DNA of 64,000 nucleotides. It comes from an uncultured bacterium (GTDB taxonomy: Bacteria > Vulcanimicrobiota > CADAWZ01). Location: NCBI GenBank assembly GCA_949288455.1, contig CASEKF010000036.1, forward strand, positions 14,049-78,048, read 5' to 3'. Below the pieces are notes generated by a model. That model did not search any database, was not told the DNA's origin, and saw only the letters and a program-made list of their open reading frames with translations. The position numbers and the translations under genes were made by a program. Shown here piece after piece: positions 38,952 through 46,798 of the stretch (its first letter is position 1; each line of letters starts with the position of its first letter).

Positions 38952-39109
38952 AATCTAAATCCTCTATAAAAATTAACTCGCTAAATTAAATAAAATAAAT
39001 CTTGGTCAATTTAAATAATATTAAATATGCCTTATATTCTATTTCTAAGCCTCTACTTCCTTTGAGGACTAATATTAATCTAAGGATATTAAAGAAAATA
39101 AAAAAAAGC

Positions 39110-39139
39110 TTGACATTCTCATACTTTAAGACTTATAAT
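39110..39139 (+). promoter_or_regulatory. Promoter of rplJL
   Basis: TTGACA (39110-39115), an 18-base spacer and TATAAT (39134-39139) form a consensus sigma-70 promoter. It would start RNA about 160 bases before rplJ. Confidence 0.85.
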
Positions 39140-39236
39140 ATAAAAACCGCAGACAGCAGGGACGCTTATACGTTTAACCGTTACAAGCTTTAAAAATCCT
39201 GCCGAGGTTTTCTTTATTATATATTTTGAGCTATTT

Positions 39237-39274
39237 AAAGACTGCCTTGCGTTCTGCAAAAGCAGTCTTTTTTA
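39237..39274 (+). promoter_or_regulatory. Ribosomal protein L10 leader attenuator
   Basis: A 9-bp stem (39237-39245 with 39262-39270) followed by a T-run lies just before the rplJ ribosome site, within a leader of about 160 bases. Known rplJL operons are controlled by L10-L12 binding to such a leader. The exact L10-binding fold was not traced. Confidence 0.65.
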
Positions 39275-39304
39275 TAAGGAATTCAGGAAAGGAGGTGACA
39301 ACCT

Positions 39305-39865
39305 TTGAAAGGCACGCATAAAGAATTAATGGCTAAAAAAGGAGCTATTCTCGAAGATTTAAGAGAAAAAATTTCTAAAGCCAGCGTCGTAATATTAGCC
39401 GACTACAGAGGCGCCGGAAAAGGTTTAAGCGTAAAAGATATTTCTGAACTTAGAAGAGCCGCAAGAGCTCAAAACGCAGAATTTAAAATCGCAAAGAACA
39501 CTCTTATAGCAAAGATCCTGCAAGAAAACGGAATAGAAGGGCTGGAAGAAGTATTGGAACGTCCGACGGCCATATATTTTGGATATGGAGATCCGGTAGC
39601 GGCAGCTAAAGCTATAGTAGAATTTGCAAAGTCGAAAAAGAACAGCGAAAATCCGGACGGGCTTCCTATTCTAAAAGCCGGAAGATTCGAGGGCGAAATT
39701 CTCGACAAGGCCGGAATTAAACGTCTTGCTTCAATGCCTTCAAGAGAAGAAGTTCTTGCTCAACTGCTATCGCTTATAAATACCCCGGCTCAAAAAGTTA
39801 TGGGTATTATGCAAGCTCCCGGCCGAGACATTCTCAGCATTGTAGATCAATACGCAAAACAATAA
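39305..39865 (+). CDS. rplJ: 50S ribosomal protein L10
   Basis: L10 anchors the L7/L12 stalk on 23S rRNA. The 186-residue protein shows VVILADYRG, VKDISELRRAARAQNAEFKI, KNTLIAKILQENG, RPTAIYFGYGDPVAAAKAI and LASMPSREEVLAQLLSLINTP, the C-terminal helix that binds L12 dimers. The start codon is TTG, fixed by a perfect GGAGG nine bases upstream; the first ATG (39329) would lose conserved residues and has no ribosome site. It is autoregulated by its leader if it follows the family rule. No rplK/rplA precedes it and no rpoB follows. Confidence 0.96.
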   Translation: MKGTHKELMAKKGAILEDLREKISKASVVILADYRGAGKGLSVKDISELRRAARAQNAEFKIAKNTLIAKILQENGIEGLEEVLERPTAIYFGYGDPVAAAKAIVEFAKSKKNSENPDGLPILKAGRFEGEILDKAGIKRLASMPSREEVLAQLLSLINTPAQKVMGIMQAPGRDILSIVDQYAKQ

Positions 39866-39946
39866 GCTTCAACTAAATGAAAGCAGCAATTTTTCAGTAT
39901 AAGCTAAACTATATAACTTAAAGCAAATAACGGAGGAATATATATA

Positions 39947-40324
39947 ATGGCTATAGATAAAAACGAACTCGTAGAAGTAATTTCCGGCTTGACTTTAATG
40001 GAAGCCGCCGAATTAGTAAAAGCTCTGGAAGATAAACTTGGAATTAAAGCTTCCGCTCCTATGGCGATGATGGCAGCTCCTGCCGCAGCCGCAGCCGAAG
40101 CAAAAGAAGAAAAAACTTCGTTCGACGTAGAGCTTACAGCCGTAGGATCTCAGAAGATCCAGGTTATTAAAGTCGTAAGAGAAGTAACCGGACTCGGTCT
40201 TAAAGAAGCTAAGGACTTGGTAGAAGGAGCTCCTAAAGCGGTAAAGGAAGGACTTGAAAAAGCTGAAGCCGAAAAAATTAAAGAGAAATTTGAAGCCGTC
40301 GGAGCTACCGTAACTATTAAATAG
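39947..40324 (+). CDS. rplL: 50S ribosomal protein L7/L12
   Basis: This 125-residue stalk protein recruits translation GTPases. The N-terminal dimerisation part ([20 protein letters not shown]), an Ala-rich hinge with [11 protein letters not shown], and the conserved C-terminal domain ([43 protein letters not shown]) are all present. GGAGG precedes the ATG. The last 15 bases of the gene, including the stop, are part of a perfect 41-bp inverted repeat that forms its terminator. Confidence 0.97.
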   Translation: MAIDKNELVEVISGLTLMEAAELVKALEDKLGIKASAPMAMMAAPAAAAAEAKEEKTSFDVELTAVGSQKIQVIKVVREVTGLGLKEAKDLVEGAPKAVKEGLEKAEAEKIKEKFEAVGATVTIK

Positions 40325-40396
40325 TATATAAAAAAACTAAGGGAGACTCTTTGTTAGAGTCTCCCTTAGTTTTTTTATATACTATTTAATAGTTAC
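40310..40396. terminator. Very long perfect inverted repeat after (and inside) the rplL end
   Basis: Two 41-base arms (40310-40350 and 40356-40396) are perfectly complementary around a 5-base loop. The core GGGAGACTCT/AGAGTCTCCC with a following run of seven Ts is a normal terminator. The arms extend far beyond it and copy the last 15 bases of rplL in reverse orientation. Confidence 0.9.
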
Positions 40397-40502
40397 CCTG
40401 AAGACGAAAATACATTCAATTTCCTCTTGTAAAAAATTTTAAAGCTTTAATTATAAATATAATCAGCCCTTAGTCGCTGCTAGAAAATAAAATTAATAAT
40501 AT

Positions 40503-40530
40503 TTGCCGCGCGACAAAAACACGCTATAAT
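40503..40530 (+). promoter_or_regulatory. Possible promoter of the TonB-like gene
   Basis: TTGCCG (40503-40508), a 16-base spacer and TATAAT (40525-40530) lie in the 333-base gap before the TonB-like gene. The rest of the gap past the rplL terminator shows no other feature. Confidence 0.4.
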
Positions 40531-40657
40531 TTAACTGAAAAACATTAAAATGATTGGCCATTACTAATAACGAAATCCGGCATTTTATTACGCTACGCAA
40601 AATTAAACTCTCCTCGCGCTTCATTTTTTATATAAGTACATGTTATAATTAAGCGTA

Positions 40658-41554
40658 ATGAAAAATAAAAAATATAATGACATTAAATATTTGGCGATAT
40701 TTTTATTAATTTCTATATTAATTCACTTAGCTTTATTTATAAGCGCGTATTACTGTGATTTTTTCAAAGAAAAAAAGAAAATCAATCATAATTTTACCGT
40801 ATCATATTCTTCTTATAAGAAACCGAAACCAATTATAAAAACTAAAATTTCTGATAATCGGCCGTCTAAACCCGCACAAATTATAAACGACGAAGCTAAA
40901 AAATCTATAACATTAAACGAAAAACAAAAAAATGTTCAAACGGTAAATCATCCTATAAAAAATGAAACGGCAAATACGAACGAAACCGAAACCTATAATA
41001 AAATAAAATCAGAAACGCAAAAAAGCGACAGTATTAAGGATGAGCTTCCCAACTTAGCGGAAACTTTGGAAAATCAAAAAACTAAAGATATAAAAAACAA
41101 CGACGAAACAGATAACGAAAAAACTTCCGAGTTAACAGAAGAAGCGCAGGCAAATAAAGATTCGACTCAAGAAATAAAAGCCGGAAACAATAGCATCATA
41201 ATAATGCCTTTAGAAACCAAAGAACAAACAGCCAAAGAAATCATCGACGAATATGAAAAAAATAACGCTAAAATATCAATAAAAGATAAACAAAGACTAA
41301 GTATACTGCTGGTAAAATTTATAATTTCCGAATCAGGTTCTCCAAAAAATATAGAATATGCTATAAAGTCAAACGATCAAGAAATTAACGAAACGATCAA
41401 ACAAATAGTTTCGTTAACGGCTTTTAATAAAAACCAAGGCGAGCAGGGTTATCTTCCGATACTCGTATTTTCCGAACGAAAATCTAACGTTATAAAAATA
41501 CAAAGAAAAGGCGACTTTAAAGGGAAAACCATCGAAATACCTCATATGGATTAA
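40658..41554 (+). CDS. TonB-like protein: membrane anchor, Lys/Asn/Glu-rich linker, C-terminal domain
   Basis: One N-terminal membrane helix (LAIFLLISILIHLALFISAY) is followed by about 130 residues of charged, repetitive linker rich in Lys, Asn, Thr and Glu, including a KKPKPIIKTK stretch. A roughly 85-residue C-terminal domain (RLSILLVKFIISESGSPKNI, later SLTAFNKNQGEQGYLPILVF) resembles the TonB C-terminal pattern. TonB carries inner-membrane energy to outer-membrane receptors; if correct, the cell has an outer membrane. No exbB/exbD or receptor gene is adjacent, and the similarity is modest. The composition is much more A-rich than neighbouring genes because of the linker. Confidence 0.6.
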   Translation: MKNKKYNDIKYLAIFLLISILIHLALFISAYYCDFFKEKKKINHNFTVSYSSYKKPKPIIKTKISDNRPSKPAQIINDEAKKSITLNEKQKNVQTVNHPIKNETANTNETETYNKIKSETQKSDSIKDELPNLAETLENQKTKDIKNNDETDNEKTSELTEEAQANKDSTQEIKAGNNSIIIMPLETKEQTAKEIIDEYEKNNAKISIKDKQRLSILLVKFIISESGSPKNIEYAIKSNDQEINETIKQIVSLTAFNKNQGEQGYLPILVFSERKSNVIKIQRKGDFKGKTIEIPHMD

Positions 41555-41555
41555 T

Positions 41556-41597
41556 ATAAGTAAAAAGAGCCGGTTATAACCGGCTCTTTTTACTTAT
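41556..41597. terminator. Perfect 42-base palindromic bidirectional terminator
   Basis: Two 21-base arms meet at 41576/41577. A GC-rich core (AGAGCCGG) is flanked by A-run and T-run on both sides, serving the convergent TonB-like (+) and coiled-coil (-) genes. Confidence 0.9.
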
Positions 41598-41606
41598 TCA
41601 AGTTAA

Positions 41607-43787
41607 TTATTTAGCGGCTACTTTAATTAGTTCTACCGCATTCGGCCACCAATCCCACATTTTGTATGTCCGGCCGTTTCTTTCGAACGAGCTGATAAAA
41701 TCGGAGCTGTCGGAAAGAGCTATCGAAGTGATTCCTAAAGCCTGAACGGTTTTAACTTCTCCGGCTTCGGCTATACCGTTAGTATTGGCGTCCTGCCATA
41801 CCGAAAGTCCGTCTAATTCCGAACCGCTGACTTTGCCGTCATTGTTTTTATCGTAGAGAGAAAGTTTTTCGTAACCGGTATCATATCCTCCGGCAGTCCC
41901 AAATAGACAGCTGAGATCTACGCTGCCGTCGGCTTTAGGGGCTACCAGCAGACCGTCTTGAGGACCAACCCATTCCATCGCTATTTCAAAACCGTCGCCG
42001 AAGAAATCGCCTATTATATTATTTGTCGCTACGTAATCATGTCCGGGCATATGCTGACCGTTAGAAGCCTGAAGAACGCCGTTGCCGGTCATATCGAGAA
42101 CCAGCGGAGAAACTGTCTTAGTACCTTCTTGAATATATACAGAAGTTTTAAAAGTCTCAGTGTCGACGTTAATCACTTTCGTAAGAACGCCGTCGATCAT
42201 CGCGTATTCCTGATCTCCATAGGAGACTCCGACCGTAGTCGTAATTGTATTGTCCTTAACTTCTGATCCTTCGTTTACGATATTGAAATTAGGTTCCTCG
42301 AAAACGGCTCTCTGATACTGAAGTCCCTGATATGCGACTTGATTGAAATCAAGCTCCGCATAACCGGCTATTTTTGATACGTCGTAAGCGTTTCCGTTAA
42401 CGTCCGTAAGACCGTTTATAAAGGAAGTAAGTTCAGATTTAAGCTGAGCCATCAAAGAACTATATTTTGCGTTATGAGCGCTTAAAGCGGATTCCGCCGC
42501 AGTTTTACTTTCGGATTTAGCCTGAGCGTCTATTTTTGCTTTATCTGCGGCATCCTGAGCGGCATCTACTTGCGAAGAGGCTGAGGAGTTGGCGGAACTC
42601 TGAGACTCTTGAGCCGAGCTAAGAGAAGCGGCGGCTGAAGAAGCGGCGGCTTGAGCTGAAGAAAGATTAGCTTCAGCGTTAGCAAGGGCTGTCTGAGCAT
42701 TTAAAAGAGCGGTTTCGGCGGCGGCCAACTCTTCGGAATCGCCTGAAGAGATACCGGGAATATTATCTTCTCCTTCTCCAAGAATAGGAGTATTAAAAGC
42801 GTTTACGGCGGCTTGAGCGGCGCTGACTTCAGCTTTAGCCGCTTCGTAAGCGGTCTGAGCAGACTTTAATTCCGTTTGAGCGGCGTCATAAGCGTCTTGA
42901 GCGGCGCTAACGGCGTCAGAGTTTTGTTCTGCAACGGCAGCCTGATTCTTTTCAGCGTTTGCAAGAGCGGACTCAGCCGAGGCCTGTTCTTTAACGGCTT
43001 TATCATAAGCGGCTTCAGCGCTGTCCAAAGCGGCTTGCAAAGCGGCCTTTTCGGCTAAATAAGCGTCAAGAGTCTGTTGAAGTTCGGCGATTTTGACTTG
43101 CACCGCCTTTGCGTTAGCGTCCTGTTTAGCGTTCCAAGAAGCGGCGTTATTAGTTTCGTCCGCGAGAAAAGCTTCATACATCTTATTTCTTTCTTTTTGA
43201 GCTTCTTCTTGCGTGTAAGTTTTACCGGAAGTTTGACTAACAATATCTTTAAGATTACTGCCGGTAACGTTACCTGAATTTAAAGAAGCCGTTCTTCCCG
43301 GGATAACTTGCGACGCAATAGCGGAAATGCTTCCAAAATTACTGCCGGCCGCGGGGTCTATAAGCTGATTCGCCGCGAAAGTTTTTTTGCTATAATCGGA
43401 GGTATAGCTATTTATATTGCTTCCGGTCGAAATCCAGGCGGTGGAAACGCTCGTGCTCTCTCCGGCTACGGCGGGAACTAATCGGCTGTAAACGTCGTCT
43501 GTCAACGCGTTTCTTAAATCGTCATATACAAGCTGACTGTTTAAAAGATCATTTGAAAATAAACTCGTGACTTCAAATTTATTCTTATATCTCCCTGCAT
43601 AATCCTGAGCGGAACTTGTCCAACTCGTCGTAACATGTTTTATATCTACTCTGCCTGAACCGATATTGGTAACTGTCCCTTTCTGCGTAGTCGGAGCTTT
43701 TACTCTTACGGCAGTAGCCGCATCGGCGGCGGCGGCAAAAGCGAAAGCGCAAATTCCCGCTAAAGTTAAAGATAAAAGTTTCTTCAT
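41607..43787 (-). CDS. Secreted Ala-rich coiled-coil protein with EF-hand-like C-terminus
   Basis: A Sec signal peptide (residues 1-23, ending ADA) is followed by about 190 residues of Ser/Thr/Asn-rich sequence. A long Ala-rich coiled coil spans about residues 215-450, with many AxxAL/SAQ heptads. The C-terminal third has the calcium-binding layout seen in large secreted bacterial proteins: PLVLDMTGNGVLQ, DGLLVAPKADGSVD, then two EF-hand/dockerin-like loops (DKNNDGKVSGSELD and DANTNGIAEAGEV) and LGITSIALSD. A surface or extracellular structural role is inferred. It has 726 residues and no sorting signal or anchor that I can see. AAAGG precedes the ATG. Confidence 0.75.
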   Translation of the reverse strand: MKKLLSLTLAGICAFAFAAAADAATAVRVKAPTTQKGTVTNIGSGRVDIKHVTTSWTSSAQDYAGRYKNKFEVTSLFSNDLLNSQLVYDDLRNALTDDVYSRLVPAVAGESTSVSTAWISTGSNINSYTSDYSKKTFAANQLIDPAAGSNFGSISAIASQVIPGRTASLNSGNVTGSNLKDIVSQTSGKTYTQEEAQKERNKMYEAFLADETNNAASWNAKQDANAKAVQVKIAELQQTLDAYLAEKAALQAALDSAEAAYDKAVKEQASAESALANAEKNQAAVAEQNSDAVSAAQDAYDAAQTELKSAQTAYEAAKAEVSAAQAAVNAFNTPILGEGEDNIPGISSGDSEELAAAETALLNAQTALANAEANLSSAQAAASSAAASLSSAQESQSSANSSASSQVDAAQDAADKAKIDAQAKSESKTAAESALSAHNAKYSSLMAQLKSELTSFINGLTDVNGNAYDVSKIAGYAELDFNQVAYQGLQYQRAVFEEPNFNIVNEGSEVKDNTITTTVGVSYGDQEYAMIDGVLTKVINVDTETFKTSVYIQEGTKTVSPLVLDMTGNGVLQASNGQHMPGHDYVATNNIIGDFFGDGFEIAMEWVGPQDGLLVAPKADGSVDLSCLFGTAGGYDTGYEKLSLYDKNNDGKVSGSELDGLSVWQDANTNGIAEAGEVKTVQALGITSIALSDSSDFISSFERNGRTYKMWDWWPNAVELIKVAAK

Positions 43788-44201
43788 AATTTATCACGCC
43801 TTTCTTTAAAATTTTTAAAATTATTAAACCGCTATATATCACTAAACTTAAGATAATAACAATCTTTAATTATTTATCTTGCATACGTATGTTTTGTAAA
43901 TTTTTGATATTGTTTTGTAAAATTTGTAACTCTTTTGTTAACAAAATTATACAAATAAATTGTTGCCAATATATTAACAAAGAATTACGTTATTGTCATA
44001 ATTTATATTTTTTTTTTACAAATTAAGTCATTTATTAATATATTACGGATAAATTTCAAAAAATGTCAAGCAAATATCATGCAATTAATTCATATATCTC
44101 CGGATAAAACCTTGATATTATTTTATAAAACTTGCTCAAATATAATAAAATACTTCTAAAAATATTAACAACAAATTATATTCTAGCATAAATTTAAACG
44201 A
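43788..44201. other. AT-rich upstream region with repeated TTTTGTAAA-like boxes
   Basis: This 414-base gap upstream of the coiled-coil gene contains no gene. TTTTGTAAA occurs at 43892 and 43913 (21 bases apart), with variants TTTGTAAC near 43923 and TTTTGTTAAC at 43933, suggesting a cluster of regulator sites. The rest is unremarkable AT-rich DNA. Confidence 0.4.
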
Positions 44202-45086
44202 TTACTTTAACATATCATTCAGAAACTTTCTAAGCGACTCTATGGCTTTATGATGCCTCATAACCGCAACGGAACAACCGGATAAAATACAAGCCGCGGC
44301 CGTAACGGCTTCCCATATGTATCCGTATAAAAACGCTTCCTTAACTCTCCATGCTTCTGCGCCTATAAAATTTATAAAAGGATGCGCTAAAGCCTTGTCT
44401 CCGCTAAGAGCCGCCAATCTGGCTCTCTCCATTATCGAACAGCCGTATTCCAAACCGTAACCTAAAGCCCCGGTAGTCGGATCGGCCATTATCCTTTCAG
44501 GCGGAAAACCAAGATCTCTAAGCATAATATTTAATTGTTTAGCTATATTTATATCTATCGGAGATTCGGCTATAATAGAATGACCGTTTTCCAGAACGCT
44601 CACAGCTATAGTCTTATAATTTTCCAAAGTTACGGAGCCTATAATTAAATTTTCATCTTTAAATTCCAGAGCTATTTTAGGCAAAATTTGATTGTCAATA
44701 TCGGCATGGCCGTTTCCTTTTACTATCAAAGCTTTAGGTTCGGCGTCAAGAACGGATTTTACGGAAAATAAAGCGCTTTTTAAATCCGGGCACCCGGTAT
44801 CAGAAGAAGACGCTAAGTTAAGGCACAAAACTTCAGCTCCAAATTCTTCTATAGATTTTTTAGCCCAGTCGCCGGGAGAATTAAAAACTCCGCCTAATAC
44901 GCTTTCATCCCAATCGAGCCGTCCATAAGGAGGCTTATCCCAAATCTCAAACGCCATGCAAATCCTTGGCGAAAAACCGTCTTCATCATAAAAAGGAAGA
45001 TAATCCTCGCCGCCTATGCTAATTTTATTTTTTCCAAGAAACGCTTCTATAATCGAATCGGAAAACGAATCTTTATAAACTTTCAT
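44202..45086 (-). CDS. acsD: Corrinoid iron-sulfur protein small subunit
   Basis: This is the small (delta) subunit of the corrinoid/iron-sulfur protein that carries the methyl group from methyl-tetrahydrofolate to acetyl-CoA synthase. The 294-residue TIM-barrel protein has the family's GFSPRICMAFEIWD, WAKKSIEEFGAEVLCLNL, IIAESPIDINIAKQLN, RIMADPTTGALGYGLEYGCS and MERARLAALSGDKAL, then GAEAWRVKEAFLYG. It is the third gene of the acsC-activator-acsD operon, eight bases after the activator stop. No methyltransferase (acsE), CO dehydrogenase (acsA) or standard acsB is adjacent. Confidence 0.92.
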   Translation of the reverse strand: MKVYKDSFSDSIIEAFLGKNKISIGGEDYLPFYDEDGFSPRICMAFEIWDKPPYGRLDWDESVLGGVFNSPGDWAKKSIEEFGAEVLCLNLASSSDTGCPDLKSALFSVKSVLDAEPKALIVKGNGHADIDNQILPKIALEFKDENLIIGSVTLENYKTIAVSVLENGHSIIAESPIDINIAKQLNIMLRDLGFPPERIMADPTTGALGYGLEYGCSIMERARLAALSGDKALAHPFINFIGAEAWRVKEAFLYGYIWEAVTAAACILSGCSVAVMRHHKAIESLRKFLNDMLK

Positions 45087-45094
45087 GACGTATA

Positions 45095-46798
45095 TTACCT
45101 CTTAAATAAATTTTCGTCGGTATGCGGCAAAAAAAGCGCGGCCGTCCATCTTTCCATAAAATTAGGATCGGAAGACAAATCCACGTAAAAAGAAGTCTTG
45201 GCTAACTCTAAAGCCTTATTAAACAATCGACGTGAAAAAAGCATGTTTTCACAGCCTAATAAAGAAGAATTGCCAATCATTTTAAATTTAGTCTTGTCGA
45301 GAGGAGGCAGAAGACCTATGCGCCAAAAATCTTCAATAGAGACATGTTCGGCTATATTGCCGGCAATATATATCGCGTCTAAATCAGACCATGAAAAACC
45401 GAAAGACGCCAAAAGACTTTCCGCTCCGGCATAAATCGCAGCCTTTGCGCGGATAAAACAGGAAATATCCTCCTCGTCTATAAAAACCTCGCCCTGAGAA
45501 GACGAAAATAGAGTCATCCTGGACGCTACGCCTACTTTAGAGACAAAAGGAGCCGAATCCGTAAAGCGCCCTTTCTTATCTACAAATCCCGCCGCAAAAA
45601 GACCGGAAATAAGAGAAACCAGACCTCCTGCGCATATGCCCGAAGGATCTCCCGAAACGGTAGAAAATTCTATTTTTCCCGCAGGAGAAATAAAAAATTT
45701 ATCTATAGCTCCTTTGAAAGCTCCCATTCCGCATTTTATTCCGCCGCCCTCGAAAGCCGGGCCGGCGCTGGCAGAACAAACAGCGCTCCAATCTGATCCT
45801 CCTAAAGCTATTTCGCCGTTGGTGCCTAAATCTATAAGCATAGTTAAACTCTCGCCGCCGCAAAAATTGCAAAAAGCCATACCTGAGACTATATCTCCTC
45901 CGACATATCCGGCAATAGAAGGAACTGAAAAAACAGAAAGTTTGTCTCTTCTATACATAGGGAATAAACTTGCCGGAGCAACGCTGGGAATTTTTCTTAT
46001 GGAAATAGGACTTACCTTATAAAAAATATGAGTCATAACGGTATTTCCGGCAAAAAACAACAAAGACGGAAAAGCTAGATCGGTCTTATCGGCCATATTG
46101 CGGAAAAGAGACAAAGATACATTCCAAACAAGCTCCGACATTTCGGTAAGATAACTTTTAGAAGCTTCTATACGAGCGGTAATATCGCTTCCAAAAACGC
46201 ATTGAGCGTTGAGAACCGTTCCTCTTGCCTTGACGCGCTTTTCAGAGAGATCTATAAGAGAACACTTTATAGCCGTAGTGCCAAGATCCATAACGCCTAC
46301 CGAAAGCCCGGTCTTATCTTGAATAGGCAAACAAGGATAATCTCCAAAAGTCAAAACGGCTTTTATCGATTCCAAAGGAAGCTCCGCTACGGATCTTATA
46401 AAATCCAGATCCGGATCTTTTATCGAAGATATCGAAGATTCAAGACGTGAGACGAAATTTGAAAATGAATATTCCGAAAAAGAAATATCTTTTACCGCTA
46501 AAAGAGAATCTTCGCAAGAACAAGGCAAAATCTCGTCGGTTAAATAAATACGTTCGGAATAGTCAAAAAAAGATTGAGAAAAAACTTCTATATCGGCCAA
46601 AATTTTATATTTGCATGCCAAAACTTCTTTAATTACGCCCGCTTCTTTAATTTTTACCATGCATTTACCGCAAGTCCCGAGTCCTCCGCAAGCGTTTTGA
46701 AAAAATAATCCGTTTCTTTTAGCCGCGCCGTAAAGCGTTTCCCCTGCGTATGAGATTATCGTTTGTTCAGAAGGATGAAATAAAACGCTAAACGACAT
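45095..46798 (-). CDS. Reductive activator of the corrinoid protein (RACo), ferredoxin plus ASKHA ATPase
   Basis: This protein reduces inactive Co(II) in the corrinoid protein back to Co(I) using ATP. An N-terminal [2Fe-2S] ferredoxin domain has cysteines at 37, 43, 46 and 62 (ACGGLGTCGKCMVK, then ACKY). A DUF4445/ASKHA domain follows with phosphate-binding loops VGVMDLGTTAIKCSL and LIDLGTNGEIALG, and ICAGGLVSLI and AIYIAGNIAEH. At 567 residues it is slightly shorter than typical RACo (about 630). The start shares a base with the acsC stop (TAATG), so the two are coupled. Location inside acsCD supports this role over other DUF4445 proteins. Confidence 0.9.
   Translation of the reverse strand: MSFSVLFHPSEQTIISYAGETLYGAAKRNGLFFQNACGGLGTCGKCMVKIKEAGVIKEVLACKYKILADIEVFSQSFFDYSERIYLTDEILPCSCEDSLLAVKDISFSEYSFSNFVSRLESSISSIKDPDLDFIRSVAELPLESIKAVLTFGDYPCLPIQDKTGLSVGVMDLGTTAIKCSLIDLSEKRVKARGTVLNAQCVFGSDITARIEASKSYLTEMSELVWNVSLSLFRNMADKTDLAFPSLLFFAGNTVMTHIFYKVSPISIRKIPSVAPASLFPMYRRDKLSVFSVPSIAGYVGGDIVSGMAFCNFCGGESLTMLIDLGTNGEIALGGSDWSAVCSASAGPAFEGGGIKCGMGAFKGAIDKFFISPAGKIEFSTVSGDPSGICAGGLVSLISGLFAAGFVDKKGRFTDSAPFVSKVGVASRMTLFSSSQGEVFIDEEDISCFIRAKAAIYAGAESLLASFGFSWSDLDAIYIAGNIAEHVSIEDFWRIGLLPPLDKTKFKMIGNSSLLGCENMLFSRRLFNKALELAKTSFYVDLSSDPNFMERWTAALFLPHTDENLFKR

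Noticed and set aside
39002-39193. 63-codon plus-strand ORF before rplJ
   Set aside because: It spans the rplJ promoter and leader, is AT-driven, and has no ribosome site.
42876-43277. Open frames on both strands inside the coiled-coil gene
   Set aside because: They arise from the repetitive Ala/Gln/Ser codons of the real gene and have no independent support.
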